From Acidobacteriota bacterium (GTDB taxonomy: Bacteria; Acidobacteriota; Terriglobia; Terriglobales; Acidobacteriaceae), in NCBI GenBank assembly GCA_021779935.1, contig JAJXZT010000048.1:1-64000 (forward strand): 64,000 bases of DNA, given 5' to 3'. The position numbers were made by a program, and so were the translations under genes. Below, piece after piece: positions 28,448 through 36,760 of the stretch. Position 1 is the first letter of the stretch. Each line of letters begins with the position of its first letter. The notes under the pieces were generated by a model that searched no databases, was not told where the DNA came from, and worked only from the letters and a program-made list of their open reading frames with translations.

Positions 28448-29266
28448 ATGGTGAATCCCGCCCACGAACCGAACCGAATCGAAGAGCATCCCACAGAAAC
28501 AACGCCTGAGGCCGCGCTGCGCATTATCCTGGCCGACAGCGAGCCAATCTTCCGCGTGGGAATGAGGAAGATTTTTGCGCTCGAAGACGACATAAGGGTG
28601 GTGGCGCAGGCGGAAACGCCGGCGCAGGTGACATCGTCGATCGCGAAATTTGCCGCCGACGTGCTGCTGTTCGAAACCATATTGAGTTCGAACCCGGCCG
28701 AGACGGTGACGGAGATACTGGCACAGTCTCCTTCGCTGAAGATCATCCTGATTGTTCCAGAAATGAGCGAAGAGGAGACGGTGGAATACCTGCGGCGCGG
28801 TGTGCGAGGAATCGTCACGCGTTCGATTGCGCCGGACCTGCTGATCAAGTGCATCCGGAAGGTAGCAAACGGGGAGACCTGGCTGGATAACCGCGGCGTG
28901 AACTGGGTGATTGAGGCCTATCGCGCGCAAGCCACGCAACTGACGAACCCGCGGTCGAGGGTGCGGTTGAGCAACAAGGAGTTGATGATTATTTCCGGCG
29001 TGACGCAGGGCCTGCGTAACAAGGACATTGCGCAGGAGGTGGGCACGACGGAGCAGGTGGTGAAGAATTACCTGCGGAAGATTTATGACAAGCTGGGCGT
29101 GTCCGACCGGCTGGAACTGGCGCTGTACTGCATGCATCACCGGCTGCTGGAGAACTTCAAGAAGGAAGCCGATGGGAGCATCACGCCGAACAGTATGTCA
29201 GTGAATTTGGCCCCGGTGGCGAAACCGCAAGAGTCTGCGGCGAATCCGCTGGCGCCCCGTAAGTAG
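28448..29266 (+). CDS. NarL/LuxR-type response regulator with atypical receiver
   Basis: A 272-residue protein with an N-terminal receiver-like domain (about residues 22-140) and a C-terminal LuxR-type HTH (LSNKELMIISGVTQGLRNKDIAQEVGTTEQVVKNYL pattern). The receiver deviates at key sites. The phospho-acceptor Asp position aligns with Glu in DVLLFETIL. The acidic pair is reduced to ADSE in ILADSEPIF, and the conserved Lys aligns with Arg in GIVTRSI. Such receivers often work without phosphorylation. No histidine kinase is adjacent. Confidence 0.88.
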   Translation: MVNPAHEPNRIEEHPTETTPEAALRIILADSEPIFRVGMRKIFALEDDIRVVAQAETPAQVTSSIAKFAADVLLFETILSSNPAETVTEILAQSPSLKIILIVPEMSEEETVEYLRRGVRGIVTRSIAPDLLIKCIRKVANGETWLDNRGVNWVIEAYRAQATQLTNPRSRVRLSNKELMIISGVTQGLRNKDIAQEVGTTEQVVKNYLRKIYDKLGVSDRLELALYCMHHRLLENFKKEADGSITPNSMSVNLAPVAKPQESAANPLAPRK

Positions 29267-29287
29267 GCTCAAAGCAGAAGACGATTG

Positions 29288-29318
29288 AAGCGCGGAGAGG
29301 GAATCCGCGCTTTTGCTT
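29288..29318 (+). terminator. Terminator after the PilZ-response regulator unit
   Basis: GCGCGGA-GAGGGAA-TCCGCGC stem at 29290-29310, followed by TTTTGCTTT. Confidence 0.85.
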
Positions 29319-29405
29319 TGCGATGGATTTCCACAGCGCCGGACGCGCGACGGAAAACGCACGTTACGTTACAATGGAAGAGCCCGCCTAGCTGTATTCC
29401 CAAGC

Positions 29406-29495
29406 GGAGAGATGGCCGAGTGGCTGAAGGCGCACGCTTGGAAAGCGTGTTTAGGGGAAACTCTAACGTGGGTTCGAATCCCACTCTCTCCGCCA
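29406..29495 (+). tRNA. tRNA-Ser (anticodon GGA)
   Basis: Class II tRNA with a long variable arm. The acceptor stem pairs GGAGAG(A) with (T)CTCTCC. The anticodon loop TTGGAAA is closed by CACGC/GCGTG and gives GGA. The variable arm is TTTAGGGGAAACTCTAA, the T arm carries GGTTCGAATCC, the discriminator is G29492, and CCA is encoded at 29493-29495. Confidence 0.96.
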
Positions 29496-29630
29496 GACTT
29501 CCTTATTCTTCTACAGAGCATTCCTGTATGCCATTACTCCCAAGTTCAGGGCAGATCATGGGCGCAACAGCCGTGTATGGAAGGAGCGGCTGTCTGGAGA
29601 CAGGTGTTCCCCTTTCCGAATTCCACTTTT

Positions 29631-29948
29631 TCAGGCGCAAGACGGAGGCTTGGACAGGCCGGCCAGTTTGCAGGCTCCGTTGACGGGGCCGGAGGGGAAG
29701 AGGTCGTAAAGCTGCTGAAGCGTGAAGCCAGTTTCTTTGCAGAGTTTACGCGCCAGCGGGACCGAGTTGTTTTCCTGCCAGTAGCTCCGCATGTAGTGCA
29801 CCACTTTCCAGTGGTCTTCGGTCATGCCGGCAATACCTTCGGTAGTGGCGAAATCACATGCCACCTCTTCGTTCCAGGCTTCAGGCGATTGCAGAAACCC
29901 GTCTTCATCCACTTCGTACTTATGACCACGAATCTCAATGACCGGCAT
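29631..29948 (-). CDS. DsrC/TusE family sulfur-carrier protein
   Basis: A 105-residue DsrC-family protein. The C-terminal arm GACKLAGLSKPPSCA has both redox cysteines, Cys93 and the penultimate Cys104, with exactly ten residues between them. This is the arrangement of true DsrC trisulfide/persulfide carriers; TusE proteins of tRNA thiolation keep only the last Cys. The N-terminal helices (EDHWKVVHYMRSYWQEN) also match. The gene lies 55 nt downstream of a cysteine desulfurase-like gene on the same strand, so sulfur probably enters from cysteine. No dsrAB or tusBCD genes are in the window. Confidence 0.92.
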   Translation of the reverse strand: MPVIEIRGHKYEVDEDGFLQSPEAWNEEVACDFATTEGIAGMTEDHWKVVHYMRSYWQENNSVPLARKLCKETGFTLQQLYDLFPSGPVNGACKLAGLSKPPSCA

Positions 29949-30003
29949 TCTTCACGTCACCCTTGAACTTGCTTTGGTCGACGATAAATATCGCATGTAT
30001 CCA

Positions 30004-31218
30004 TTAGTTCGATACGGCGGGCGCTCCCGCGGCCGGCCGCGAGCGGCGCGTATCGAGCCAGCGGCTGATGGCCTCCACTCCCTTGATCGTGGCGTCGATT
30101 TCCTCCTCGGTATTGAATGCGCCGATGGAGAAACGCACGGAGCCATGAATATTTGCGGTGCCGAGCTGTTCGTGAACCAGCGGAGCGCAGTGCAGGCCGG
30201 TGCGCGTGGCGACGCCATGATCGACATCAAGCATCACGCCGACATTCGCGGCGTCCATTCCATCGATATTCATCGATACAGTAGAGAGATGATCTTCCAG
30301 CGATTCGCAGCAATAGACGCGAACCTTGTCGATCTTGCGCAGGCCATCGACGAGCCTGCGAGCCAGTTTCATCTCGTGGGCGTAGACATTACCGATCCCT
30401 TTTTCGTCGAGCCACTCCTGTCCGGCCCAGAGAGCCGCGATCCCCACCATGTTTGGCGTGCCGAACTCCATGCGCCACGGATATTCTTCGATGTGGTACG
30501 GATCGGCCGAGCGCACGCCGGTGCCGCCGGCGCGGGTGCGTCGCAGGTTGACGTGCTTGCGGATGCAGAAGCCACCAATCCCCATGGCTCCCATCAGGGC
30601 CTTGTGCCCGGTAAAGACGAGCACATCGACGTTCATCTCCTTCATGTTGATGGGAATGACGCCGGCGGTCTGCGCGGTGTCAATGACGAAGGTGATGCCG
30701 CGTTCGCGGCAAATCCGACCGATTTCCGCGATGGGCTGAATCGTCCCGATGACGTTGGACCCGTGGTTGACGATGACGGCACGGGTGTTCCCGCGGATCG
30801 CCTTGCGGATGGCATCGGGTTCCACGAAGCCTTGTGTGTTGAACGGAATGTACGTGGCCTCAACACCTTCTTCGCGGACGAGATGGTTTATTGGGCGAAT
30901 GACCGAATTGTGTTCCAGGTTCGTCGTGATGACATGATCGCCACGCGACAGCAGGCCCGGAATGACGAGGTTCATGGCGTCGGTTGCGTTGTATCCGAAG
31001 CAGAGACGTTCGGGAGCGTCCACGTCGCCACCGAAAAATTTGGTGAGGCGGGCACGCAGCCTGTCGAGCAGCGATCCGGCCTCCTGCGCAAGGTCGTAAC
31101 CGCTGCGTCCGGGATTTACGCCGGTCGAGCGATAGAAATCCAGCATGAAGTGGTAAACATTTTCAGGTTTCGGCCAGACCGTTGCAGCATTATCAAGATA
31201 AATTAATGGGCGCTCCAT
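30004..31218 (-). CDS. Cysteine desulfurase family protein (class V aminotransferase)
   Basis: A 404-residue PLP enzyme. The N-terminus YLDNAATVWPKP, the HNS motif in TTNLEHNSVIRP, the PLP Lys in VFTGHKALMG and the putative catalytic Cys in RTGLHCAPLVH match the IscS/SufS-like desulfurase subgroup often annotated only as a cysteine desulfurase family protein. It would release sulfur from cysteine as an enzyme persulfide. ATG at 31218 follows GGAGGG. A TTG in frame at 31230 overlaps that ribosome-binding site and is rejected as the start. DsrC follows directly. Confidence 0.92.
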   Translation of the reverse strand: MERPLIYLDNAATVWPKPENVYHFMLDFYRSTGVNPGRSGYDLAQEAGSLLDRLRARLTKFFGGDVDAPERLCFGYNATDAMNLVIPGLLSRGDHVITTNLEHNSVIRPINHLVREEGVEATYIPFNTQGFVEPDAIRKAIRGNTRAVIVNHGSNVIGTIQPIAEIGRICRERGITFVIDTAQTAGVIPINMKEMNVDVLVFTGHKALMGAMGIGGFCIRKHVNLRRTRAGGTGVRSADPYHIEEYPWRMEFGTPNMVGIAALWAGQEWLDEKGIGNVYAHEMKLARRLVDGLRKIDKVRVYCCESLEDHLSTVSMNIDGMDAANVGVMLDVDHGVATRTGLHCAPLVHEQLGTANIHGSVRFSIGAFNTEEEIDATIKGVEAISRWLDTRRSRPAAGAPAVSN

Positions 31219-31370
31219 GCGTCCCTCCAATGGGCACCTAAATTTTAGGACGCTGAGGTGTGAAGGTACATCCCGGAGATTAAGCGAGACGAACGTTTCA
31301 CTTCACAATGTCAGGAGTGGCCTGCCGAAAACCTAATGTGGGTGAAGAATCGGATCAGTCTCCGCGCAGG

Positions 31371-31868
31371 CTACTCCTGGCGACGTCCGGAAACTGATTT
31401 CGGGTCCTTGACACGAGGCTTGACTGGCGCCCAGGTGAGGGGCGACGAAAGGATCATGGAAGTGGTGGTTGCGACGTAGGGCATCAGCGAATCAATGGCA
31501 TATTCCAGGTGGTTGATGTTCTCCACCGCGACGCGGATGACAAACGATTCGGAGCCGGTAACGCGGTGACACTCCAGCACTTCAGGGCATCGCGAGATGA
31601 GCTCGACGAACTTGGAAAGTTTTTCGCCGACGACATTCACGCGGATAAATGCCTGTACCGGATAGCCGACTTTTCCGGGATCGATCTGCGCGCGGTAGCC
31701 CACGATGACGCCTGCATCCTCAAGCCGGCGGACACGCTCCGCGACGGCGGGAGTCGAGAGGCGCACGCGACGGCCAAGTTCGGCAAACGGAATGCGGGCA
31801 TTGTCCTGGATGTGTTCCAGTATCTTCCAGTCAATCTCGTCCAGCGAATAGCCAGGAGTTCTGCTCAC
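31371..31868 (-). CDS. Lrp/AsnC family transcriptional regulator
   Basis: A 165-residue regulator. The N-terminal winged HTH begins SLDEIDWKILEHIQDNARIPFAELGRRVRLSTPAVAERVRRLEDAGVI, and the C-terminal RAM/AsnC ligand-binding domain has VLECHRVTGSESFVIRVAV. Such proteins sense amino acids. It stands alone, with its target unknown; the downstream desulfurase-dsrC pair on the same strand is a candidate. Confidence 0.93.
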   Translation of the reverse strand: MSRTPGYSLDEIDWKILEHIQDNARIPFAELGRRVRLSTPAVAERVRRLEDAGVIVGYRAQIDPGKVGYPVQAFIRVNVVGEKLSKFVELISRCPEVLECHRVTGSESFVIRVAVENINHLEYAIDSLMPYVATTTSMILSSPLTWAPVKPRVKDPKSVSGRRQE

Positions 31869-31998
31869 GGTGCGTCCTCTCGTCTAAAAGTTTGTGGAAC
31901 TAGGAGTGTACTCTGCAAAGCCGTCAACAGGGAAGATGGTAAACAAGGCGGCGGTCGCGGATTCACGCAGATCGGGCAGCCCCACCGCATGACATGAA

Positions 31999-32043
31999 GC
32001 ACTCCACCTTTGCTTTGCCATCGGCCTTGCAAAGGTGGAGTGC
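31999..32043. other. Perfect 15-bp inverted repeat
   Basis: GCACTCCACCTTTGC at 31999-32013 is repeated in inverse at 32029-32043, with a 15-nt loop. It lies between the Lrp/AsnC promoter side and the 3' end of the M1 aminopeptidase gene, 20 nt from that stop codon. It could stop leftward transcription, but no T-run follows on that strand. The GTGGAGTGCTCCG edge loosely recalls family C ends. Confidence 0.7.
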
Positions 32044-32063
32044 TCCGAAATCGCCGCGACGCT

Positions 32064-34631
32064 CTAGTCGGGAAATTTCTGCCTGATTTTCACTGTGCGA
32101 TCCAGCTCGTCCACCGATTGCAATATCTTCAGGCGCAGGTCCTGGTCGAGATGACTTGTGTTGAGGAAGTAATACACCTGCTTCTGCGCCTCCGGAGATT
32201 GCTGCCCGTCAATGAAAGCATCAAGCCAGGCGACCAGGAAGAAAATCTTCCGGTCGCGCTTGATCTGCGGCAGCGCCTCGAGCGAAGGCTTGAGATAAGG
32301 CTCGGTGAGAGCGGACTGGTTCCAGTAATTGAAAGCGCCCAGGCTCTGCTGAATCCAGTCTTCCTGGCGAGTGGGATCGTGGAGGTAATCGTTGAAGTAC
32401 TTCTTCTTTGTCGCCGCATCGGGACGGGCGGCCTCGGCAACGTAGGCGAACTTGAGCGCTTCTCCGCCCTTGTCGCGCTGCTGTTCCGCGCGGAAGATGG
32501 CGTTCGCGTCCGGATCGTTGAGCGCGATCAACGTCGTCACCAGGTTCCAGCGATCGAGCGAACGAAGCTGCACGCCGGGGATGGCGAGCTTGCCGTCCAG
32601 CAGCTCTTTCAGGTCGGCACGGCCTTTTTGCGTTTCGGCCACCGCGCGCAGTCCGCGGAACCAGACGATGCGCAAACCCTGTTCCGGCGAATGCACCATG
32701 CGATCGGCGGCGAGGTTCTCCATGGCGGGCACGAACTGGCGACGCGTCGCCGGGTTCACGTAGCGATGCATTGCGGTGACGGTTCGAGCGATCAGGCTCT
32801 GGGTCAGCGACTCGTCGGTTTCCTTGGGAAGCAGTCGCACGGCAAGCGCAATGTAATCGCGGGGAGCTAGCTCCGCGACGCGCACGGAATCCCACAGCGA
32901 TCCCCACAGCAGAGTGCGCCGGAAGATGTCGTGCGTCTGGCCGAGTTCACGCATCACGACGGGACGGCTGCGCGAGTCGAGCAGGAAGCGTCCATATGCG
33001 TAGTCCTGATCATTGGCGAAAACATATTGCGGGCAGCGCGCGCCGACGAGTTGCCGAACGGATTCAGACTTCGTGTTGAGCTCCACGCGCCGGCGCAGCG
33101 GCTGGACGTTGCCATAGCTGAGGACGACTTGCGTGGCGATGGGCCAGATTCCGCCCTCGTCGAGAACATCGTGCTGCGAAAGCGTGAAGCTGGAGAGCCG
33201 CCCGCTGCTGCATTGCCATGCGACGTCGACCTGCGGCATGCCGCGGTGGCGAATCCACATGTCGGCCCACGTCCCGAGCGAGCGTCCGGAGACGCGCTCA
33301 AAGGCATGCACAAGATCGTTCCAGTTGGCGTTGCCGTATGCGTGTTCCTTCAGGTAAAGGCGCAGGCCGTCGCGGAACTTCGTCGGGCCAAGAACATAAT
33401 CGAGTTGCTTGAGCACGCCGGGCGCCTTGGAGTAAACGATGGCACCATAAGCGGATTTTGCATCCTTGAGATTCGGAATGTCCTGGTAAATCGGCGTCGT
33501 GCCCTTGGTGGAGTCGATGGCGTAGGCGGCGGGCTTGATGCTTTCGTAGAAGCGCTTCCAGACATGATCCTGCGGGCGGATGTCATCGAGCGCCTTGTAG
33601 TCCATGTATTGCGCGAAGCCTTCCTTCAGCCAGAGATCGTCGAACCAGCGCATGGTGGTGAAATCGCCGAACCACTGATGCGTGAGTTCGTGCAGCACAA
33701 GGATGTCGCGTCCGAGAAGATCCGTGTGTGTCGGCGCCGTGCGGAAGAGCACCGACTGCTCATTGAGAAACGTCGCTCCGGCGTGCTCCATGCCGCCGTA
33801 TGGGAAACCGGGAATAAGCACCATGTCGTACTTGGGAAATGGAAATGGCTGCGCAAAATAATTCGAGAGATACGTGATCCCCTTCGCGGCAATCTCCTGC
33901 ACCTCCGGCGCTTCGGTTTCCGCCCGCTTGAGCTGCGACTTGCGGACATAGAGTCCCGGGAGGCCGGGCGTGTCGTGCACTTTTCGGAACGGTCCGGCGG
34001 CGAACGCGAAAAGATACGTGCTGATGGGATGCGTCTCTCCGAAAACTGTCCGCGTCGCCGCACCCAGCGATTCATGCGAGGCGGCGTCGGTGTTGGAGAT
34101 AACCGTCCAGTCGCTGGGCGCCGTGAGAGTGAGCGTGAAACGGCCCTTCAGGTCCGGCTGGTCAAAACACGGGAACGCCATGCTGGCGTCCATCGGGACG
34201 AAGAGCGTGTAAATGTATTCCGAATTGTCGTCGCGATCTTCGAAGCTGGTGATCGGCTTTCCCGCCGGTGCGACGTGCGAGGTGAACTCGACCTTGACCA
34301 CATTTTCTCCAGCCACCAGCTTCGCGGCGGGCAGCTCGATGTGTCCGTTATCGATGACCGCAGGCACCGAAGCGCCATTCACGGTCAGGCTGCCGATGGA
34401 CCCATCGCGGTAGTCGAGCAGCACCGGCACCGGGGCTTTCAGCGTGAATCGCAGCTCTTCGCTCCCAGCCGTCGTGGATGCATGCGGCGTGAGAGTGAAC
34501 GACACGCGATAACGCAAACCGGAAATTTCGGTGGCGCGTTCGCGCGCCAGTTCACGTGGAATTCCAGCCGGGGCTGATGCATATGCGAACGAAACGGAGC
34601 AGAGGAGGAAGAAGATTAGTCGGAGGCGCAT
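32064..34631 (-). CDS. M1 family aminopeptidase (secreted)
   Basis: An 855-residue zinc aminopeptidase. A signal peptide (LRLIFFLLCSVSFAYASA) is followed by the M1 N-terminal beta domain. The substrate-binding loop reads GGMEHAG where the family consensus is GAMEN. The zinc site is HELTHQWFGDF plus LKEGFAQY, which is intact. A long helical C-terminal domain follows. It should release N-terminal residues from peptides in the periplasm or outside the cell. ATG at 34631 begins the signal peptide; the longer frame upstream has no family sequence. Confidence 0.92.
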   Translation of the reverse strand: MRLRLIFFLLCSVSFAYASAPAGIPRELARERATEISGLRYRVSFTLTPHASTTAGSEELRFTLKAPVPVLLDYRDGSIGSLTVNGASVPAVIDNGHIELPAAKLVAGENVVKVEFTSHVAPAGKPITSFEDRDDNSEYIYTLFVPMDASMAFPCFDQPDLKGRFTLTLTAPSDWTVISNTDAASHESLGAATRTVFGETHPISTYLFAFAAGPFRKVHDTPGLPGLYVRKSQLKRAETEAPEVQEIAAKGITYLSNYFAQPFPFPKYDMVLIPGFPYGGMEHAGATFLNEQSVLFRTAPTHTDLLGRDILVLHELTHQWFGDFTTMRWFDDLWLKEGFAQYMDYKALDDIRPQDHVWKRFYESIKPAAYAIDSTKGTTPIYQDIPNLKDAKSAYGAIVYSKAPGVLKQLDYVLGPTKFRDGLRLYLKEHAYGNANWNDLVHAFERVSGRSLGTWADMWIRHRGMPQVDVAWQCSSGRLSSFTLSQHDVLDEGGIWPIATQVVLSYGNVQPLRRRVELNTKSESVRQLVGARCPQYVFANDQDYAYGRFLLDSRSRPVVMRELGQTHDIFRRTLLWGSLWDSVRVAELAPRDYIALAVRLLPKETDESLTQSLIARTVTAMHRYVNPATRRQFVPAMENLAADRMVHSPEQGLRIVWFRGLRAVAETQKGRADLKELLDGKLAIPGVQLRSLDRWNLVTTLIALNDPDANAIFRAEQQRDKGGEALKFAYVAEAARPDAATKKKYFNDYLHDPTRQEDWIQQSLGAFNYWNQSALTEPYLKPSLEALPQIKRDRKIFFLVAWLDAFIDGQQSPEAQKQVYYFLNTSHLDQDLRLKILQSVDELDRTVKIRQKFPD

Positions 34632-34889
34632 TTCCGCCGGAGTATACAACACCAACCGGCTCATTGTTGAGAGCAACGTTGAGCGCAAGCTTCGAGGCGC
34701 GGCGGCGAATCCACCGCAAGGGCCGGTGAATATGCACTCAAAGCACACACCTTCCTGCCATAACAAACGTTGATAGCCGCCATAAAGACTTTGGATTTCC
34801 CTCGCGCCAGAGGGCCTAGTAAGAAGATAGGAATCAGTTTTTCCATAGCGCGGTAGCAGTGAATGGTTTAGGAGCCCTGAAACTCTAAG

Positions 34890-36329
34890 ATGCGAAGTGC
34901 CTATCTCGGTGTACTGCTGGGAGCCGTGCTGGCCGCAAACTGTCCTTTTGCCGCGGCACAGGCCGTGACTCCCGTGGCTTCGCCTGTTGTGGTTGGCAAT
35001 AACACGCAGGCCGAGCGGATTGCACAATTGGAAGCAAGCGTTGCCAGCGCCAAAAGCTCGGCCGACAACGCATGGATGCTGGTTTGTTCGGCCCTTGTGC
35101 TGATGATGACCGGCCCGGGGCTCGCGCTGTTTTACGGCGGGCTGGTGCGGAAGAAAAATGTGTTGTCCGTGATGATGCAGAGTTTCTCAATGATGGCGCT
35201 GATCACGGTTGCCTGGGGAATCATCCTCTACAGCCTTGTCTTCAGCGGAGGAAATTTCTTCATCGGAGGGTTCCACCACATGTTTCTGCGTGGCGTGGGA
35301 GCGGCTCCCGATGCGGCGTATTCGGCGACGATTCCGTTGCAGACCTTTATGGTCTACCAGTTGATGTTTGCCATCATTACGCCGGCGCTGATCACCGGTG
35401 CATTTGCCGAAAGAATGAAGTTCAGCGCGATGGCCGTATTTCTTGTCCTCTGGTCCATCGTTGTTTATGCGCCCATGGCGCACATGGTCTGGGGCAAGGG
35501 CGGGCTGCTGAACGCAACGCTGGGCGGAAGAATTCCGACGCTCGACTTTGCCGGTGGAACCGTGGTCCACATCACTTCAGGAGTTTCCGCGCTGGTGTGC
35601 GCTCTTTATCTTGGCAAGCGTGTTGGATATCCGCGCGAGCCCATGCCGCCGCACAGCGTGGTGCTCAGCTTTATCGGCGCCTGCATGTTATGGGTGGGAT
35701 GGTTTGGCTTCAACGCGGGCAGCGCACTCTCCGCCGGACCGCTGGCGACCAGTGCATTCGTCGCGACGCAGTTTGCGGCGGCCGCGGCGGTGATTGGCTG
35801 GGGCGCTGCCGAGTGGGTTCATCATGGCAAGCCCAGCGCCCTGGGAGCCATCTCCGGCGCGGTTGCCGGGCTGGTGGCCATCACGCCCGCCGCCGGTTTC
35901 GTCGGTCCCATGGCGGCGATGTTGATTGGTCTGATGGCCGGTGTTTTCTGCTTCCTCATGGTAAGCAAGGTGAAGTCGATGTTCGGGTATGACGATACGC
36001 TGGATGCATTTGGAGTGCACGGCGCCGGCGGAACGCTGGGAGCATTGCTGACGGGAATATTCGCATCGAAGGCCATCAACCCGATCTTTAAGGATGCCGG
36101 AGGTCACGCGCTTGCCGTGGGAGTGATCGACGGGAATTTTCGCCAGTTGTGGAACCAGACAATTGGAGTCGCAATGGCCTGGACGCTCGCCATCGGCGGT
36201 ACGCTGGCGATATTGTTCGCGGTCGATAAACTGATCGGCCTGCGGGTTTCAGTCGAGCACGAGACCGAAGGACTGGACGTCACACAGCACGGCGAAGAAG
36301 GCTATTACTGGGAGACCTCCGCCCGGTAG
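34890..36329 (+). CDS. amt: Ammonium transporter
   Basis: A 479-residue Amt channel. A cleavable signal peptide precedes the 11-helix domain, as in E. coli AmtB. Typical segments are NAWMLVCSALVLMMTGPGLALFYGGLVRKKN, FAGGTVVHITSGVSALV, WVGWFGFNAGSAL and DAFGVHGAGGTLGALL. Together they contain the twin His of the pore (HITSG and GVHG). It moves ammonium across the inner membrane and is blocked by GlnK-type PII. It heads a cluster with glnB 50 nt and glnD about 430 nt downstream. Confidence 0.95.
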   Translation: MRSAYLGVLLGAVLAANCPFAAAQAVTPVASPVVVGNNTQAERIAQLEASVASAKSSADNAWMLVCSALVLMMTGPGLALFYGGLVRKKNVLSVMMQSFSMMALITVAWGIILYSLVFSGGNFFIGGFHHMFLRGVGAAPDAAYSATIPLQTFMVYQLMFAIITPALITGAFAERMKFSAMAVFLVLWSIVVYAPMAHMVWGKGGLLNATLGGRIPTLDFAGGTVVHITSGVSALVCALYLGKRVGYPREPMPPHSVVLSFIGACMLWVGWFGFNAGSALSAGPLATSAFVATQFAAAAAVIGWGAAEWVHHGKPSALGAISGAVAGLVAITPAAGFVGPMAAMLIGLMAGVFCFLMVSKVKSMFGYDDTLDAFGVHGAGGTLGALLTGIFASKAINPIFKDAGGHALAVGVIDGNFRQLWNQTIGVAMAWTLAIGGTLAILFAVDKLIGLRVSVEHETEGLDVTQHGEEGYYWETSAR

Positions 36330-36343
36330 TTTCAGTGCGATGA

Positions 36344-36718
<375 letters not shown>

Positions 36719-36760
36719 TCGGGGTTTGAACTCCCGCACGGCCTGAATGGAATTCTCATT

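Noticed and set aside
29269-29484. Minus-strand open frame of 71 codons
   Set aside because: It runs antisense through the tRNA-Ser gene and the preceding terminator; no ribosome-binding site.
32931-34577. Open frame of 548 codons on the plus strand
   Set aside because: It is antisense to the M1 aminopeptidase gene with its intact zinc site; its translation has no recognisable domain.
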